DNA of 64,000 bases, taken from Lactobacillus amylovorus DSM 20531 (lineage in GTDB: Bacteria; Bacillota; Bacilli; Lactobacillales; Lactobacillaceae). A program made the position numbers and the translations under genes. Shown one piece after another: positions 56,368-64,000 of this stretch (within the stretch, counting starts at the first letter, position 1; each line of letters starts with the position of its first letter). The notes beneath the pieces were generated by a model. The model was not told the DNA's origin. It did not search any database and saw only the letters and a list, made by a program, of their open reading frames with translations. Location: NCBI RefSeq assembly GCF_002706375.1, contig NZ_CP017706.1, positions 1,798,001 through 1,862,000 of the forward strand, given 5' to 3'.

Positions 56368-56964
56368 ATGAACCGAATAAAAGAAGTAAGAAAGAAAAAA
56401 GGTTTGTCCTTGCAACAAGTAGCGGATGCTGTTGGCGTGGGGAACAATACTATTTCTAGGTATGAAACAGGTAAACGTGAACCAAAATTAGAGACATGGA
56501 ATAAATTAGCCGAATATTTTAAAGTTCCTACATCTTACTTGATGGGCTTATCTGATGATATAGAAGGTTGGGATGAATGGGCTAAAAATACAGGCTATTC
56601 AGTAAAACAAATCAAAGATGAAATTCAAAGACTAATAAAAACTAAAAGGCTTGATAGTTCTGCAAATATTCAATATCAAATAGGTCAAGCGGTTAAAAGC
56701 TTAGATAGTGCTTCATATTCAACAACTCAAGGCGTACAACATGAGTTGGTATTTCAACTAACTAGTTTAATATCTAAGGTTAACGGAGCTTTTCTAGAGC
56801 CAATAAATAAAAAGAACATGTCATTTGAAGAAATATCTAAAGCTAACTCAAACCGAAAAGTTAGAAAAGATATGGATGAAAAAGCCTATAAAGAAATTAT
56901 TGACGCCTTAACGGATGCCAAAAATAAGATTGGACAAATTCCAATAGATAAACGTTACTTATAA
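56368..56964 (+). CDS. CI-like repressor (XRE family) without a peptidase domain
   Basis: 198 aa. N-terminal XRE helix-turn-helix (GLSLQQVADAVGVGNNTISRYETGKREP) near residues 13-40. The C-terminal part is mostly helical and shows no S24/LexA Ser-Lys autocleavage motifs. So it is unlikely to be cleaved after DNA damage; release by a helper-phage protein, as for SaPI Stl, is an inference. GAGGTGAAA precedes ATG 56368. Confidence 0.82.
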   Translation: MNRIKEVRKKKGLSLQQVADAVGVGNNTISRYETGKREPKLETWNKLAEYFKVPTSYLMGLSDDIEGWDEWAKNTGYSVKQIKDEIQRLIKTKRLDSSANIQYQIGQAVKSLDSASYSTTQGVQHELVFQLTSLISKVNGAFLEPINKKNMSFEEISKANSNRKVRKDMDEKAYKEIIDALTDAKNKIGQIPIDKRYL

Positions 56965-57455
56965 AATTCCTTATCCATCACATGGATAACGAACCCTTAA
57001 ATAATCCGCTCTTGCTCAGAACAATAGCGACTGTGTTAAATAACCCCGTGGTCGCTAGAAACGACCTTAAATATTCCTAAATGCTCCAGACGCATTAAGA
57101 ACCCGTGGTCATTCAATTAATTTAATGCTGACATCGCAAAACAGATGCGTCTGACGCATTTAAATGCTGACATCGCAATTCTACAGCCTTGTTCGTCCTG
57201 ATTAACTGATAATTATTGAACTCGCATCCCTTAGTACTGTTGGTTATATTTCGACCGATTGATTGAAAACAATAGAAGTCGATTTAAAGACGGAATTGAC
57301 ATCATTGATCTTCTAAATCAATCTGATGGATTTAGAAATTTTGCAAAAGAAAACGGCTTAATTGGAAGTATTAATAAATATGTTTCAGATTTGCCCAATT
57401 TAAATTTGAATTGAGGGCCCAATTTTGAACTTTGCATCCCTAACCACCAATTCAT
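56965..57455. other. Degraded stretch between repressor and integrase
   Basis: No intact gene. It holds a small hairpin after the repressor (TTATCCA/TGGATAA, 56971-56989) and a repeat-rich part: CCCGTGGTC at 57045 and 57102, AATGCTGACATCGCAA at 57124-57139 and 57163-57178, and a GATGCGTC/GACGCAT inverted repeat between the latter pair. At 57238-57414 is a plus-strand coding fragment. The repeats and GC-richer sequence differ from the rest of the island. Confidence 0.5.
57238..57414 (+). pseudogene. C-terminal coding fragment of unknown gene
   Basis: An open frame that enters after an in-frame TAG and ends TGA at about 57412-57414. It reads DGIDIIDLLNQSDGFRNFAK and then ENGLIGSINKYVSDLPNLNLN. 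No start or ribosome site. Codon pattern and composition look coding, so it is probably the tail of a gene whose front was deleted. Family not recognised. Confidence 0.4.
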
Positions 57456-57487
57456 GTTAAATATTTAAGATTAGTCTACCTGCACAC
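57456..57487 (-). repeat. Island box 3
   Basis: Minus-strand copy reading GTGTGCAGGTAGACTAATCT and on to TATTTAAC, ending 25 bp before the integrase start codon, over its probable promoter. Confidence 0.75.
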
Positions 57488-57512
57488 GTACTACTTAAAA
57501 GAGGTTATTAAC

Positions 57513-58670
57513 ATGAATAATGATATTAAGGAATACACCACGCCGAGCGGTAAAAAGCGCTATAGATTTAATTTATATGTGGGTGTTGATGAAACAACAG
57601 GACATTCAATTCAAATTAGAAAACAAGGCTATAAATCAAAGAAAGAAGCACAAGAGGCATATTTAAACTATCAACTTAAAGTAATTAAGGGTGAGTATAT
57701 CCCAGAAAGTAAAGGGCATATTACTTTTAATAAGTTGTATGTAATGTGGCTTAAGATTTATCGTGAAACCGTTAAGACTAGCACATATGCTACTACTACA
57801 CGTTATTTTGAAGACCATATTCTAAAGCAATTAGGTAGTAAGTATATTGATAAATTAACCGTTTTAGACTGTCAGAAAGCCGTAAATATTTGGTTTAATG
57901 ATGCGCCTAAGACTTATAAGCGGTTCATGCGTTATACGAATAATGTTTTGAACTACGGCATCAATAATTTAGAACTGATTAGTAAGAATCCAATGAATAA
58001 GGTTATCCCACCTAAAGCTAAAAATAAGCCTAAACCATTCACCGACTTTTACTCTAAAGATGAATTAAACATCTTTCTAAGGGATGCAAAAGAATACAAC
58101 TTCAAGTATTTTGTTTTCTTTAGATTGTTAGCTTATTCAGGGATGCGCAAAGGTGAGGCATTGGCGCTTAAATGGTCGGATATTAATTTCAAGGATAATA
58201 CTATTAGTATTAATAAAGATGTTACCGTTGGTTTAAATAATGAATTGTATGAAGACACGCCTAAAACTGAAAATAGTTTCAGAACTTTAGACATGGATGC
58301 AACCACAATGGAATATTTAAAAGAGTGGCGGTTAATGCAACAAAAGACCATGCTTAAATTAGGTTATAACTTCTTAAATAGTGATAATTTACTTTTTTCT
58401 ACTATTAATAATGGTTATCTTTCAATGTCAAAACCACGTCAATGGAATGTAGCTATTTGTAAGAAGTACAAACTAAGAAGAATTAAGATTCACGGCTTTA
58501 GACATACTCACGCTTCTTTATTATTTGAAGCTGGTGCATCAATGAATGAAGTTAAAGCACGTTTAGGGCATGCGGATATTAACACGACCATGAATATTTA
58601 TACCCACGTTACAGACGACCAGAAAAAAGATACAGCTAACAAGCTTGTGCGTCTGTTAGAGGGTAAATAA
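57513..58670 (+). CDS. Tyrosine-recombinase integrase
   Basis: 385 aa. N-terminal arm-binding domain (YTTPSGKKRYRFNLYVGVD and KQGYKSKKEA), SAM-like core-binding domain, and a catalytic domain with Arg in AYSGMRKGEALALKW, HGFRHTHAS (His-x-x-Arg) and the nucleophile Tyr in LGHADINTTMNIYTHVT. Similar in plan to Tn916/phage integrases. AGAGG before ATG 57513. It lies next to attR and targets the tRNA-Gln 3' end. Confidence 0.93.
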   Translation: MNNDIKEYTTPSGKKRYRFNLYVGVDETTGHSIQIRKQGYKSKKEAQEAYLNYQLKVIKGEYIPESKGHITFNKLYVMWLKIYRETVKTSTYATTTRYFEDHILKQLGSKYIDKLTVLDCQKAVNIWFNDAPKTYKRFMRYTNNVLNYGINNLELISKNPMNKVIPPKAKNKPKPFTDFYSKDELNIFLRDAKEYNFKYFVFFRLLAYSGMRKGEALALKWSDINFKDNTISINKDVTVGLNNELYEDTPKTENSFRTLDMDATTMEYLKEWRLMQQKTMLKLGYNFLNSDNLLFSTINNGYLSMSKPRQWNVAICKKYKLRRIKIHGFRHTHASLLFEAGASMNEVKARLGHADINTTMNIYTHVTDDQKKDTANKLVRLLEGK

Positions 58671-58671
58671 T

Positions 58672-58690
58672 CAATATTCTAAGCAATATT
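58672..58690 (+). repeat. Integrase-arm candidate repeat, right
   Basis: CAATATTCTAAGCAATATT, beginning 1 bp after the integrase stop and 50 bp before attR; same orientation as 51355-51373. Confidence 0.65.
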
Positions 58691-58740
58691 ATTTTTTAGG
58701 TTTAAAAATGCAGATATACCAAGGCATTGAGACAATGTGA

Positions 58741-58763
58741 TTCGAGCCCCAATATCCCAATAA
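58741..58763 (+). repeat. attR core of the tRNA-Gln island
   Basis: Exact 23-bp copy of the tRNA-Gln 3' end at 51232-51254; the bases before it no longer form a tRNA. Confidence 0.9.
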
Positions 58764-58780
58764 GGATGAATGAATAATCA

Positions 58781-58810
58781 AAGGCTGGATCGGTTTGATC
58801 CAGCTTTTTT
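58781..58810 (+). terminator. Original terminator of the tRNA-Glu/Gln unit
   Basis: Arms AGGCTGGATC and GATCCAGCTT around GGTTT, then T6; displaced 7.5 kb from the tRNAs by the island. Confidence 0.85.
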
Positions 58811-58814
58811 GATA

Positions 58815-58848
58815 CAAAAAAACGATCCATAAACATTATGGATCGTTT
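58815..58848 (-). terminator. Terminator after murT
   Basis: Arms AAACGATCCATAA and TTATGGATCGTTT around ACA, with T7 on the minus strand, directly after the murT stop. Confidence 0.85.
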
Positions 58849-58852
58849 AGTT

Positions 58853-60205
58853 TTACATACCAGCTTTGATAATTTTCTTTTCAGCCATGGTCTTACGTAA
58901 GGCAAGCATAGCAGTATAAGTGGAAAGAATGTAAACTTTCTTAGTTGGTAATTTCTTAATTTCTTCAATCAAGCTGTCATCGTCAGGATTGATGTTCATT
59001 GCACCAGGATCAAATCCAGCAATTTCAAGTCTAAAGCCCATGTCGTGCCAACGTTGACCACCAACAAGTACTTTCTTGATCTTGCTACAATCTAATCCTT
59101 CGAAATCAGCATCCCAAATCCAAGAAGTATCAATACCATCCGCATGGTTGGCATTAAGTAAAGCGACTAATGAGTAGTCATCTTTTTCGGTATTAAGCAT
59201 ATGCAAAACTTCATCAAGACCAACAGGGTTTTTAACTAAGATCAAGTCGATGTCTTTACCACCATAGTGGATTAATTCTTGACGACCGAAGATACGCTTG
59301 TTTTCTGCAAAGGCTTGTGCAACTTCAGCTTCAGTCAAACCAAAGTGACGAGCAACTGAGTAAGCAGCTAAAGCATTGTAGATGTTGTAAGTACCACCGA
59401 TGTTGATTGAGTAGTCCTTGTTGCCCATTTGGAACTTTAGGCTGTTAGGCGTTTGCTCAATAATCTTGTTAACTGTAAAGGTTAAATCAGGACGATGGTA
59501 GCCACAGTTAGGGCAGAAGAAATCGCCTAAGTTAGCGTAAATTCTTTCATGGTAGTGCAAGATGTGATCACATTTAGGACAAAGCACACCATCTGTGTTA
59601 ACAGGTGCCTTAAAGTCATTTTCTGGCTTGTCATCAGGCAACTTGAAACCATAGAAAATCTTTTTGTTAGGCAACTCAACTGATGAAAAGATGCTGGCAT
59701 CACCGTTAGCAATAATTGTTGCATCTGGTGCTAATTTAATACCGTTAACGATCTTTTCATAAGTAGTATAAATTTCACCGTAACGATCCATCTGATCACG
59801 GAAGATATTGGTCAAAACAAATACGCTAGGGTGAAGCAACTTAGTTACCATTTTAACGTTGGCTTCGTCTACTTCAAGCACAGCAATCTTGCGCTTAACG
59901 CGTTTGTGCTTATGTGCTAAAAATGCTGTAACAATTCCTTGTTGCATGTTGGAACCAGATGGATTTGTTAAGACATCACCATATTTTTTCTTTAAAGCTT
60001 CAACGATTAAAGCAGTGGTCATAGTCTTACCGTTAGTACCGGTAACAATAACAGTTTCGTAACCTTTAGCTAAAGAATTCAGCACGTCTGGATCGATTTT
60101 CATCGCTAATTTTCCAGGAAAACTAGTACCGCCTTTCATGACGTTATGCAAAAACCAATAACTAGATTTTCCGGCAACTTTGGCGACTCCTGATTTAAAA
60201 CTCAT
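58853..60205 (-). CDS. murT: Lipid II isoglutaminyl synthase subunit MurT
   Basis: With GatD it amidates the D-Glu of lipid II. The 450-aa protein has a Mur-ligase P-loop (VTGTNGKTMTT near residue 58), the MurT-specific zinc ribbon (CPKCDH ... CPNCGY near residues 215-245), the Mur-ligase centre SINIGGTYNIYNALAAYSVA and a C-terminal DUF1727 domain. The start is ATG 60205 because GAGGG is then 6 bases away; ATG 60211 is too close. The partner gatD is usually adjacent but is absent on both sides here. Confidence 0.9.
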   Translation of the reverse strand: MSFKSGVAKVAGKSSYWFLHNVMKGGTSFPGKLAMKIDPDVLNSLAKGYETVIVTGTNGKTMTTALIVEALKKKYGDVLTNPSGSNMQQGIVTAFLAHKHKRVKRKIAVLEVDEANVKMVTKLLHPSVFVLTNIFRDQMDRYGEIYTTYEKIVNGIKLAPDATIIANGDASIFSSVELPNKKIFYGFKLPDDKPENDFKAPVNTDGVLCPKCDHILHYHERIYANLGDFFCPNCGYHRPDLTFTVNKIIEQTPNSLKFQMGNKDYSINIGGTYNIYNALAAYSVARHFGLTEAEVAQAFAENKRIFGRQELIHYGGKDIDLILVKNPVGLDEVLHMLNTEKDDYSLVALLNANHADGIDTSWIWDADFEGLDCSKIKKVLVGGQRWHDMGFRLEIAGFDPGAMNINPDDDSLIEEIKKLPTKKVYILSTYTAMLALRKTMAEKKIIKAGM

Positions 60206-60352
60206 GTACATCCCTCACTTTAAAACTATGATTTAGTTTAGCATAGAAAACGAGTTTTACCATCTATTTAACTGCACAAATTTTATTTTTCTACTATACT
60301 ATTAAAGCGAAGACTAAAGCGAAGACTTTTTTGAGCAAAGGGGAGGACAGAA

Positions 60353-60952
60353 GTGGCGCAATTATTTTTTCGTTATGGTGCAATGAGCAGCGGTAAGACG
60401 ATTGAAATATTAAAGGTAGCGCACAATTATGAAGCACAAGGACGTAAGATTGCTTTAATGACTAGCGGCCTGGATAATCGTAGCGGCGTTGGTACGGTTG
60501 CTTCAAGAATTGGCCTTCATCGAAAAGCAATTCCAATTACCAGTGAAATGAATTTGTTCGAGTATATCAAAAAAATGAACGATCATGACTTAGCTGATGG
60601 TGATGGAAAACTAGCTTGCGTTTTAATTGATGAAGCTCAGTTTTTAAAGAGACATCATGTCTTAGAATGCGCTAAAATTGTTGATGATTTCAATATACCT
60701 GTGATGACTTTTGGTCTTAAGAATGATTTCCAAAATCATTTGTTCGAAGGTAGCGAGAATTTATTGATTTTTGCTGATAAGATAGAGGAAATGAAGACTA
60801 TTTGTCATTATTGCGGGCATAAGGCAACAATGAATTTGAGAGTAAATAATGGCAAACCTGTATATGAAGGTGAACAAGTACAAATCGGTGGTGACGAAAG
60901 TTACTATCCCGTTTGTCGCTATCATTATTTTCACCCAGGTAACAAGAGATAG
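60353..60952 (+). CDS. tdk: Thymidine kinase
   Basis: Salvages thymidine to dTMP. 199 aa with P-loop GAMSSGKT at 8-15, the Walker B-like [10 protein letters not shown], the lasso-loop region, and zinc ligands CHYC plus the C-terminal CRYHYFH (the fourth ligand appears to be His instead of Cys). GTG start at 60353, confirmed by GGGGAGGA 8 bases before. Head of the tdk-prfA-prmC-sua5 unit. Confidence 0.92.
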   Translation: MAQLFFRYGAMSSGKTIEILKVAHNYEAQGRKIALMTSGLDNRSGVGTVASRIGLHRKAIPITSEMNLFEYIKKMNDHDLADGDGKLACVLIDEAQFLKRHHVLECAKIVDDFNIPVMTFGLKNDFQNHLFEGSENLLIFADKIEEMKTICHYCGHKATMNLRVNNGKPVYEGEQVQIGGDESYYPVCRYHYFHPGNKR

Positions 60953-60969
60953 AGAGGATAATTAAGTTT

Positions 60970-62058
60970 ATGGATAACGTTATGGCTCAATTAGAGGGTT
61001 TAGTAGCCCACTATGAAGAACTACAAGAAATGATGGCCGATCCAGAAGTTATTAGCGATACTAAGCGTTACATGGAAATTTCCAAGGAAGAAGCCGACTT
61101 GCGTGAAGTTGTACAAAAGTACAAGAAGTACAAGCAAGATAAAAAGGAATTAGAAGACAACAAGAAAATTATTGCTAATGAATCAGATGCAGATTTGATC
61201 GAAATGGCTAAGGAAGAAAACTCAGAAATTGAAAAAGAAATTCCTGAACTAGAAGATCAAATCAAGATTTTGATGCTTCCTAAAGACCCTAATGATGATA
61301 AAGACATCATCATGGAAATTCGTGGAGCTGCTGGTGGTGATGAAGCTTCATTGTTTGCAGGCGATCTTCTTAGAATGTATGAAAAATACGCTGAAAGACA
61401 AGGCTGGAAGGTTTCATTGATTGATTCTGAACCAACTGAAGTTGGTGGTTATAAGCGTGTAGCTATTATGATCACTGGTGACAAGGTTTACTCAAAGTTA
61501 AAGTATGAAAATGGTGCACACCGTGTTCAACGTATCCCAGTAACTGAATCACAAGGTCGTGTTCATACTTCAACTGCTACTGTTGCTGTTATGCCTGAAT
61601 ACGAGCAAGTAGATATTGATATCGATCCAAAGGATATTCGTGTCGATGTTTACCGTTCAAGTGGTGCCGGTGGTCAGCACATTAACAAGACTTCAAGTGC
61701 CGTTCGTATGACTCACCTTCCAACTGGTATCGTAGTTGCCATGCAGGATCAACGTAGTCAGCAACAAAACCGTGAAAAAGCTATGCAAATTTTGAAATCA
61801 CGTGTTTATGACTACTACGAAAGTCAAAACCAAGCTAAATACGATGCAAAACGTAAGAATGCTGTAGGTACTGGTGACCGTTCAGAAAGAATTAGAACTT
61901 ACAACTACCCACAAAACAGAGTTACTGACCACCGTATTGGTTTGACTATTAACAAGCTTGACCGTGTAATGAACGGCGAACTTGACGAAATTATCGATGC
62001 ATTGATTCTTTACAACCAAACTAAGCAATTGGAGGAGTTGGCTGATAAAAATGCCTAA
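60970..62058 (+). CDS. prfA: Peptide chain release factor 1
   Basis: Terminates translation at UAA/UAG. 362 aa, with the GGQ loop [14 protein letters not shown] near residue 235 and the anticodon tripeptide PVT in [18 protein letters not shown] before ATG 60970. It overlaps prmC by 8 bases; PrmC methylates the GGQ glutamine, so enzyme and substrate are coupled. Confidence 0.95.
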   Translation: MDNVMAQLEGLVAHYEELQEMMADPEVISDTKRYMEISKEEADLREVVQKYKKYKQDKKELEDNKKIIANESDADLIEMAKEENSEIEKEIPELEDQIKILMLPKDPNDDKDIIMEIRGAAGGDEASLFAGDLLRMYEKYAERQGWKVSLIDSEPTEVGGYKRVAIMITGDKVYSKLKYENGAHRVQRIPVTESQGRVHTSTATVAVMPEYEQVDIDIDPKDIRVDVYRSSGAGGQHINKTSSAVRMTHLPTGIVVAMQDQRSQQQNREKAMQILKSRVYDYYESQNQAKYDAKRKNAVGTGDRSERIRTYNYPQNRVTDHRIGLTINKLDRVMNGELDEIIDALILYNQTKQLEELADKNA

Positions 62059-62890
62059 GTTGACTTTAAAGCAAATCAGAATTAAGGTAGGAGAGGCTGC
62101 CGAAGATGTTCGACCAGAGGATATTGATTTTGTTTTGGCTGAACGTCTTAATTTGACTCCTAGCGAGTTTGAATTAAAGCAAGATATGGTTTTGTCAGAA
62201 GATCAAGTCAAGCAGGCCAATAAAGACATTAAGAAGCTGGCTAGAGGCGTTTCACCACAATACATTTTGGGTTATGCTTGGTTTTTAGGCTACAAAATCA
62301 TGGTGCAGCGTGGTGTATTAATTCCACGTTTTGAAACTGAAGAGTTGGTTGAATGGGCATTAAAGTCACTTAAAAGTGGTGATAAGGTGCTTGATTTAGG
62401 TACCGGCTCTGGTTGCATTACCGTTGCCCTTGCTAAAGAAGCAGAAAAGAAGGGAATCAATAATCTGACCCTTTATGCTAGTGACATTACCGATAGTGCT
62501 TTAAGAACAAGTGAAGAAAACTTTTTAAACTATGATCTTGACGTCACTACCCGTAAAGCCAATGTATTAATTGGTCTTGAAAAGTTCGACAAAATTATTT
62601 CTAATCCACCATATATCAAGACAAATGAGAAGCAAGACATGGATAAGAATGTCTTGCAAAATGAGCCTAGAGAAGCTCTGTTTGCTGGTAAAGATGGATT
62701 GGACTTTTACAAGAAGTTCGCTAAACAAGTTCGTGACCACTTGAATGGTCACGGTGAATTTTTCTTAGAATTCGGCTTTAGTGAAGAAGAACAATTGAAA
62801 GAATTATTTGCTAAAGAATTGCCTGATTTTGAGATTGAATTTAGAAAAGATATGGCCGGAAGGCCACGCATGGTTCATGGAAGGTGGTAA
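62051..62890 (+). CDS. prmC: Release factor glutamine methyltransferase
   Basis: N5-methylates the GGQ Gln of release factors. 279 aa: helical N-terminal domain, SAM motif [15 protein letters not shown] near residue 115 and the catalytic NPPY in ISNPPYIKT near 188. GGAGG upstream lies within the prfA end. Confidence 0.94.
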   Translation: MPKLTLKQIRIKVGEAAEDVRPEDIDFVLAERLNLTPSEFELKQDMVLSEDQVKQANKDIKKLARGVSPQYILGYAWFLGYKIMVQRGVLIPRFETEELVEWALKSLKSGDKVLDLGTGSGCITVALAKEAEKKGINNLTLYASDITDSALRTSEENFLNYDLDVTTRKANVLIGLEKFDKIISNPPYIKTNEKQDMDKNVLQNEPREALFAGKDGLDFYKKFAKQVRDHLNGHGEFFLEFGFSEEEQLKELFAKELPDFEIEFRKDMAGRPRMVHGRW

Positions 62891-62898
62891 AAATAGAG

Positions 62899-63900
62899 AT
62901 GGAAACAAAGATTTTAAAAAAGGATCAACTTGATGAAGCCGTTAAGCTATTAGCCAAGGGTGAATTAGTTGCTTTCCCTACAGAAACTGTTTATGGCCTA
63001 GGTGCGATTGCAACCAATGAAAAGTCAGTTAAAGGCGTTTATGCAGCTAAGGGTCGTCCTAGCGATAATCCTTTGATTGTAACGGTTTCTGATGAAAAGA
63101 TGATGGAACGCTACGCTAAAGAGGTTCCAGAACGGGCTAAAAAGCTAATTAAGCACTTCTGGCCAGGTCCTTTGACTCTTCTTTTGTTTGTAAAACCAGG
63201 TACGCTTCCTGATGCTGTAACCGGCGGTCTTAAGACCGTTGCTTTTCGTTGCCCAGACGATCAATTGACTCACGATTTGATTGCTAAATTGGGTTACCCA
63301 ATTGTAGGACCTTCTGCTAACACTTCAACTAAGCCAAGTCCTACTACGGCTGAACACGTATATCATGATTTAAAGGGTAAAATTGCCGGCATTATCGATG
63401 GCGGTCCTACTCGTGTTGGACTTGAATCAACAATTATCGATTTGTCTGTTAAAACACCAATCGTGCTTCGTCCTGGTGAAATTACGCCAGAAGAATTGAG
63501 CGAAGTTTTAGGTGAAAAAGTATTAATCAACACAGGCAAGGTTTCAGATAAAGACGTGCCAAAAGCACCAGGCATGAAGTATCGTCACTATGCTCCAAGT
63601 GAACCTGTAATCGTAGTTGATAATCCAGCTGATTTTGCCAAAATTGATTTTAACGAAAAAACTGGTGTAGCTGCTTTAGGCTCAGTTTTAGCTAAAATCG
63701 ATTTAAGCGATGACAATAAATTTGATTTAGGTAAAAACTTAGTTGACGCTGATCATAATTTATTTGGTGCATTGCGCTATTTCGATGACAAAGATAACAT
63801 TGAAACCATTTATGTACAAGGCTTCAATGAAGGTGAAGAAAGTTTAGCTTACATGAACCGTCTTAACAAAGCAGCGGGCGGTCATCATTTGAATAAATAA
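62899..63900 (+). CDS. Threonylcarbamoyl-AMP synthase (Sua5 type)
   Basis: First step of t6A37 synthesis (tsaE, a later-step partner, is at 1.8 kb). 333 aa: YrdC domain (KGRPSDNPL, SANTSTKPSPT, GLESTIID) joined by a linker (APGMKYRHYAPSEPV) to the Sua5 C-terminal domain, hence the long form and not TsaC. Start ATG 62899 preferred with GGTGG upstream; GTG 62884, overlapping the prmC stop, is the alternative. Confidence 0.9.
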   Translation: METKILKKDQLDEAVKLLAKGELVAFPTETVYGLGAIATNEKSVKGVYAAKGRPSDNPLIVTVSDEKMMERYAKEVPERAKKLIKHFWPGPLTLLLFVKPGTLPDAVTGGLKTVAFRCPDDQLTHDLIAKLGYPIVGPSANTSTKPSPTTAEHVYHDLKGKIAGIIDGGPTRVGLESTIIDLSVKTPIVLRPGEITPEELSEVLGEKVLINTGKVSDKDVPKAPGMKYRHYAPSEPVIVVDNPADFAKIDFNEKTGVAALGSVLAKIDLSDDNKFDLGKNLVDADHNLFGALRYFDDKDNIETIYVQGFNEGEESLAYMNRLNKAAGGHHLNK

Positions 63901-63908
63901 AAAAATAA

Positions 63909-63942
63909 AACGCAAAGGGCTTTAAACCCTTTGCGTTTTTGA
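63909..63942 (+). terminator. Terminator after sua5
   Basis: Arms AAACGCAAAGGG and CCCTTTGCGTTT, with T5; closes the tdk-prfA-prmC-sua5 operon. Confidence 0.9.
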
Positions 63943-63987
63943 TTAAAATGTTTAGTGAATTATGTTATTTGTTAATAGGAGGCATAT

Positions 63988-64000
63988 ATGGGAAAGTTCG
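63988..64000 (+). CDS. Start of a gene, probably uracil phosphoribosyltransferase
   Basis: ATG 63988 behind a perfect AGGAGG; only MGKF is visible. Lactobacillus upp begins this way and commonly follows sua5, so upp is likely but not proven. Confidence 0.45.

Larger units (their letters stand above)
51232..58763. mobile_element. Integrated satellite-like genomic island (PICI-like) in tRNA-Gln
   Basis: A 7.5-kb element bounded by 23-bp direct repeats. Order from attL: paired repeat, 30-bp box and leader terminator; ArpU-like gene (plus); a structured noncoding stretch; small genes and a replication gene (minus); HTH/excisionase-like, two small genes and a Cro-like gene (minus); operators; repressor (plus); a degraded 0.5-kb stretch; integrase (plus); attR. 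There are no capsid, tail, terminase, lysis or conjugation genes. Divergent repressor/Cro control, a Rep with 3' iteron-flanked AT-rich DNA and tRNA integration are traits of phage-inducible chromosomal islands. The helper phage is not in the window. Confidence 0.85.

Noticed and set aside
51434..57487. The four ~30-bp boxes as a CRISPR array
   Set aside because: Copies are kilobases apart, in both orientations, with no regular spacers or cas genes.
51232..58763. Island as a conjugative element (ICE) of Tn916 type
   Set aside because: The integrase is Tn916-like in plan, but there is no relaxase, coupling protein or type IV secretion gene.
60304..60330. Tandem AAAGCGAAGACT before tdk
   Set aside because: Only two short copies ending in a T run; no partner structure, probably a chance duplication in the leader.

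Overview
The window is a 64-kb piece of a low-GC Firmicutes chromosome, almost certainly a Lactobacillus of the L. acidophilus/helveticus/crispatus group. The evidence is the gene content and order: ung-pta-tsaE, cdaA-cdaR-glmM, comGA-GG followed by a methyltransferase and ackA, then tdk-prfA-prmC-sua5-(upp). The tmRNA tag ends in SYALAA, and the load of insertion sequences also fits. No database was searched; names rest on motifs, length and context.

Layout. 0-14.9 kb is housekeeping: uracil glycosylase, acetate metabolism, murB, a spermidine/putrescine potABCD operon, the c-di-AMP cyclase operon with glmM, two HAD phosphatases and a tyrosine phosphatase. 14.9-23.4 kb is a sugar region hit by two insertion sequences: an IS3-family copy, glycerate kinase, a decayed beta-glucoside operon (antiterminator and PTS permease are pseudogenes, two RAT/terminator leaders remain, the 6-phospho-beta-glucosidase is intact) and an IS256-family copy. 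23.5-36.4 kb carries a hydrolase, an amino-acid permease, a 33-residue peptide gene, an S14 paralogue lacking part of its zinc ribbon, a VanZ protein, yebC, an IS4-family element, the competence pseudopilus operon, ackA and tmRNA. 36.4-51.2 kb has a fossil island end at tmRNA, a second identical-sized IS3 copy, a DUF3737 protein, an aminotransferase, manA, a two-component system, an LtaS-type enzyme, pgi, an MFS pump, a serine hydrolase and two tRNAs. 51.2-58.8 kb is a 7.5-kb integrated satellite-like island in tRNA-Gln(CTG). 58.8-64 kb returns to housekeeping genes (murT, tdk, prfA, prmC, sua5, start of upp).

Most notable. (1) The tRNA-Gln island looks like a phage-inducible chromosomal island: integrase, divergent repressor/Cro genes with three operators, a HTH/excisionase-like gene, a P4/D5-type replication helicase with an iteron-flanked AT-rich stretch at its 3' end, and an ArpU-type late regulator, with no capsid genes. 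Four copies of a ~30-bp box occur, three in the island and one in a 0.3-kb relic bounded by duplicated tmRNA ends, so two related islands with different attachment sites have used this chromosome. (2) Three of the four insertion sequences (two IS3, one IS4) sit inside the hairpins of Rho-independent terminators; removing the IS and one target duplication restores near-perfect terminators behind the phosphatase, tmRNA and yebC. (3) Both IS3 copies encode a single fused 460-aa frame that bypasses the expected OrfA leucine zipper, which is still readable in another frame.
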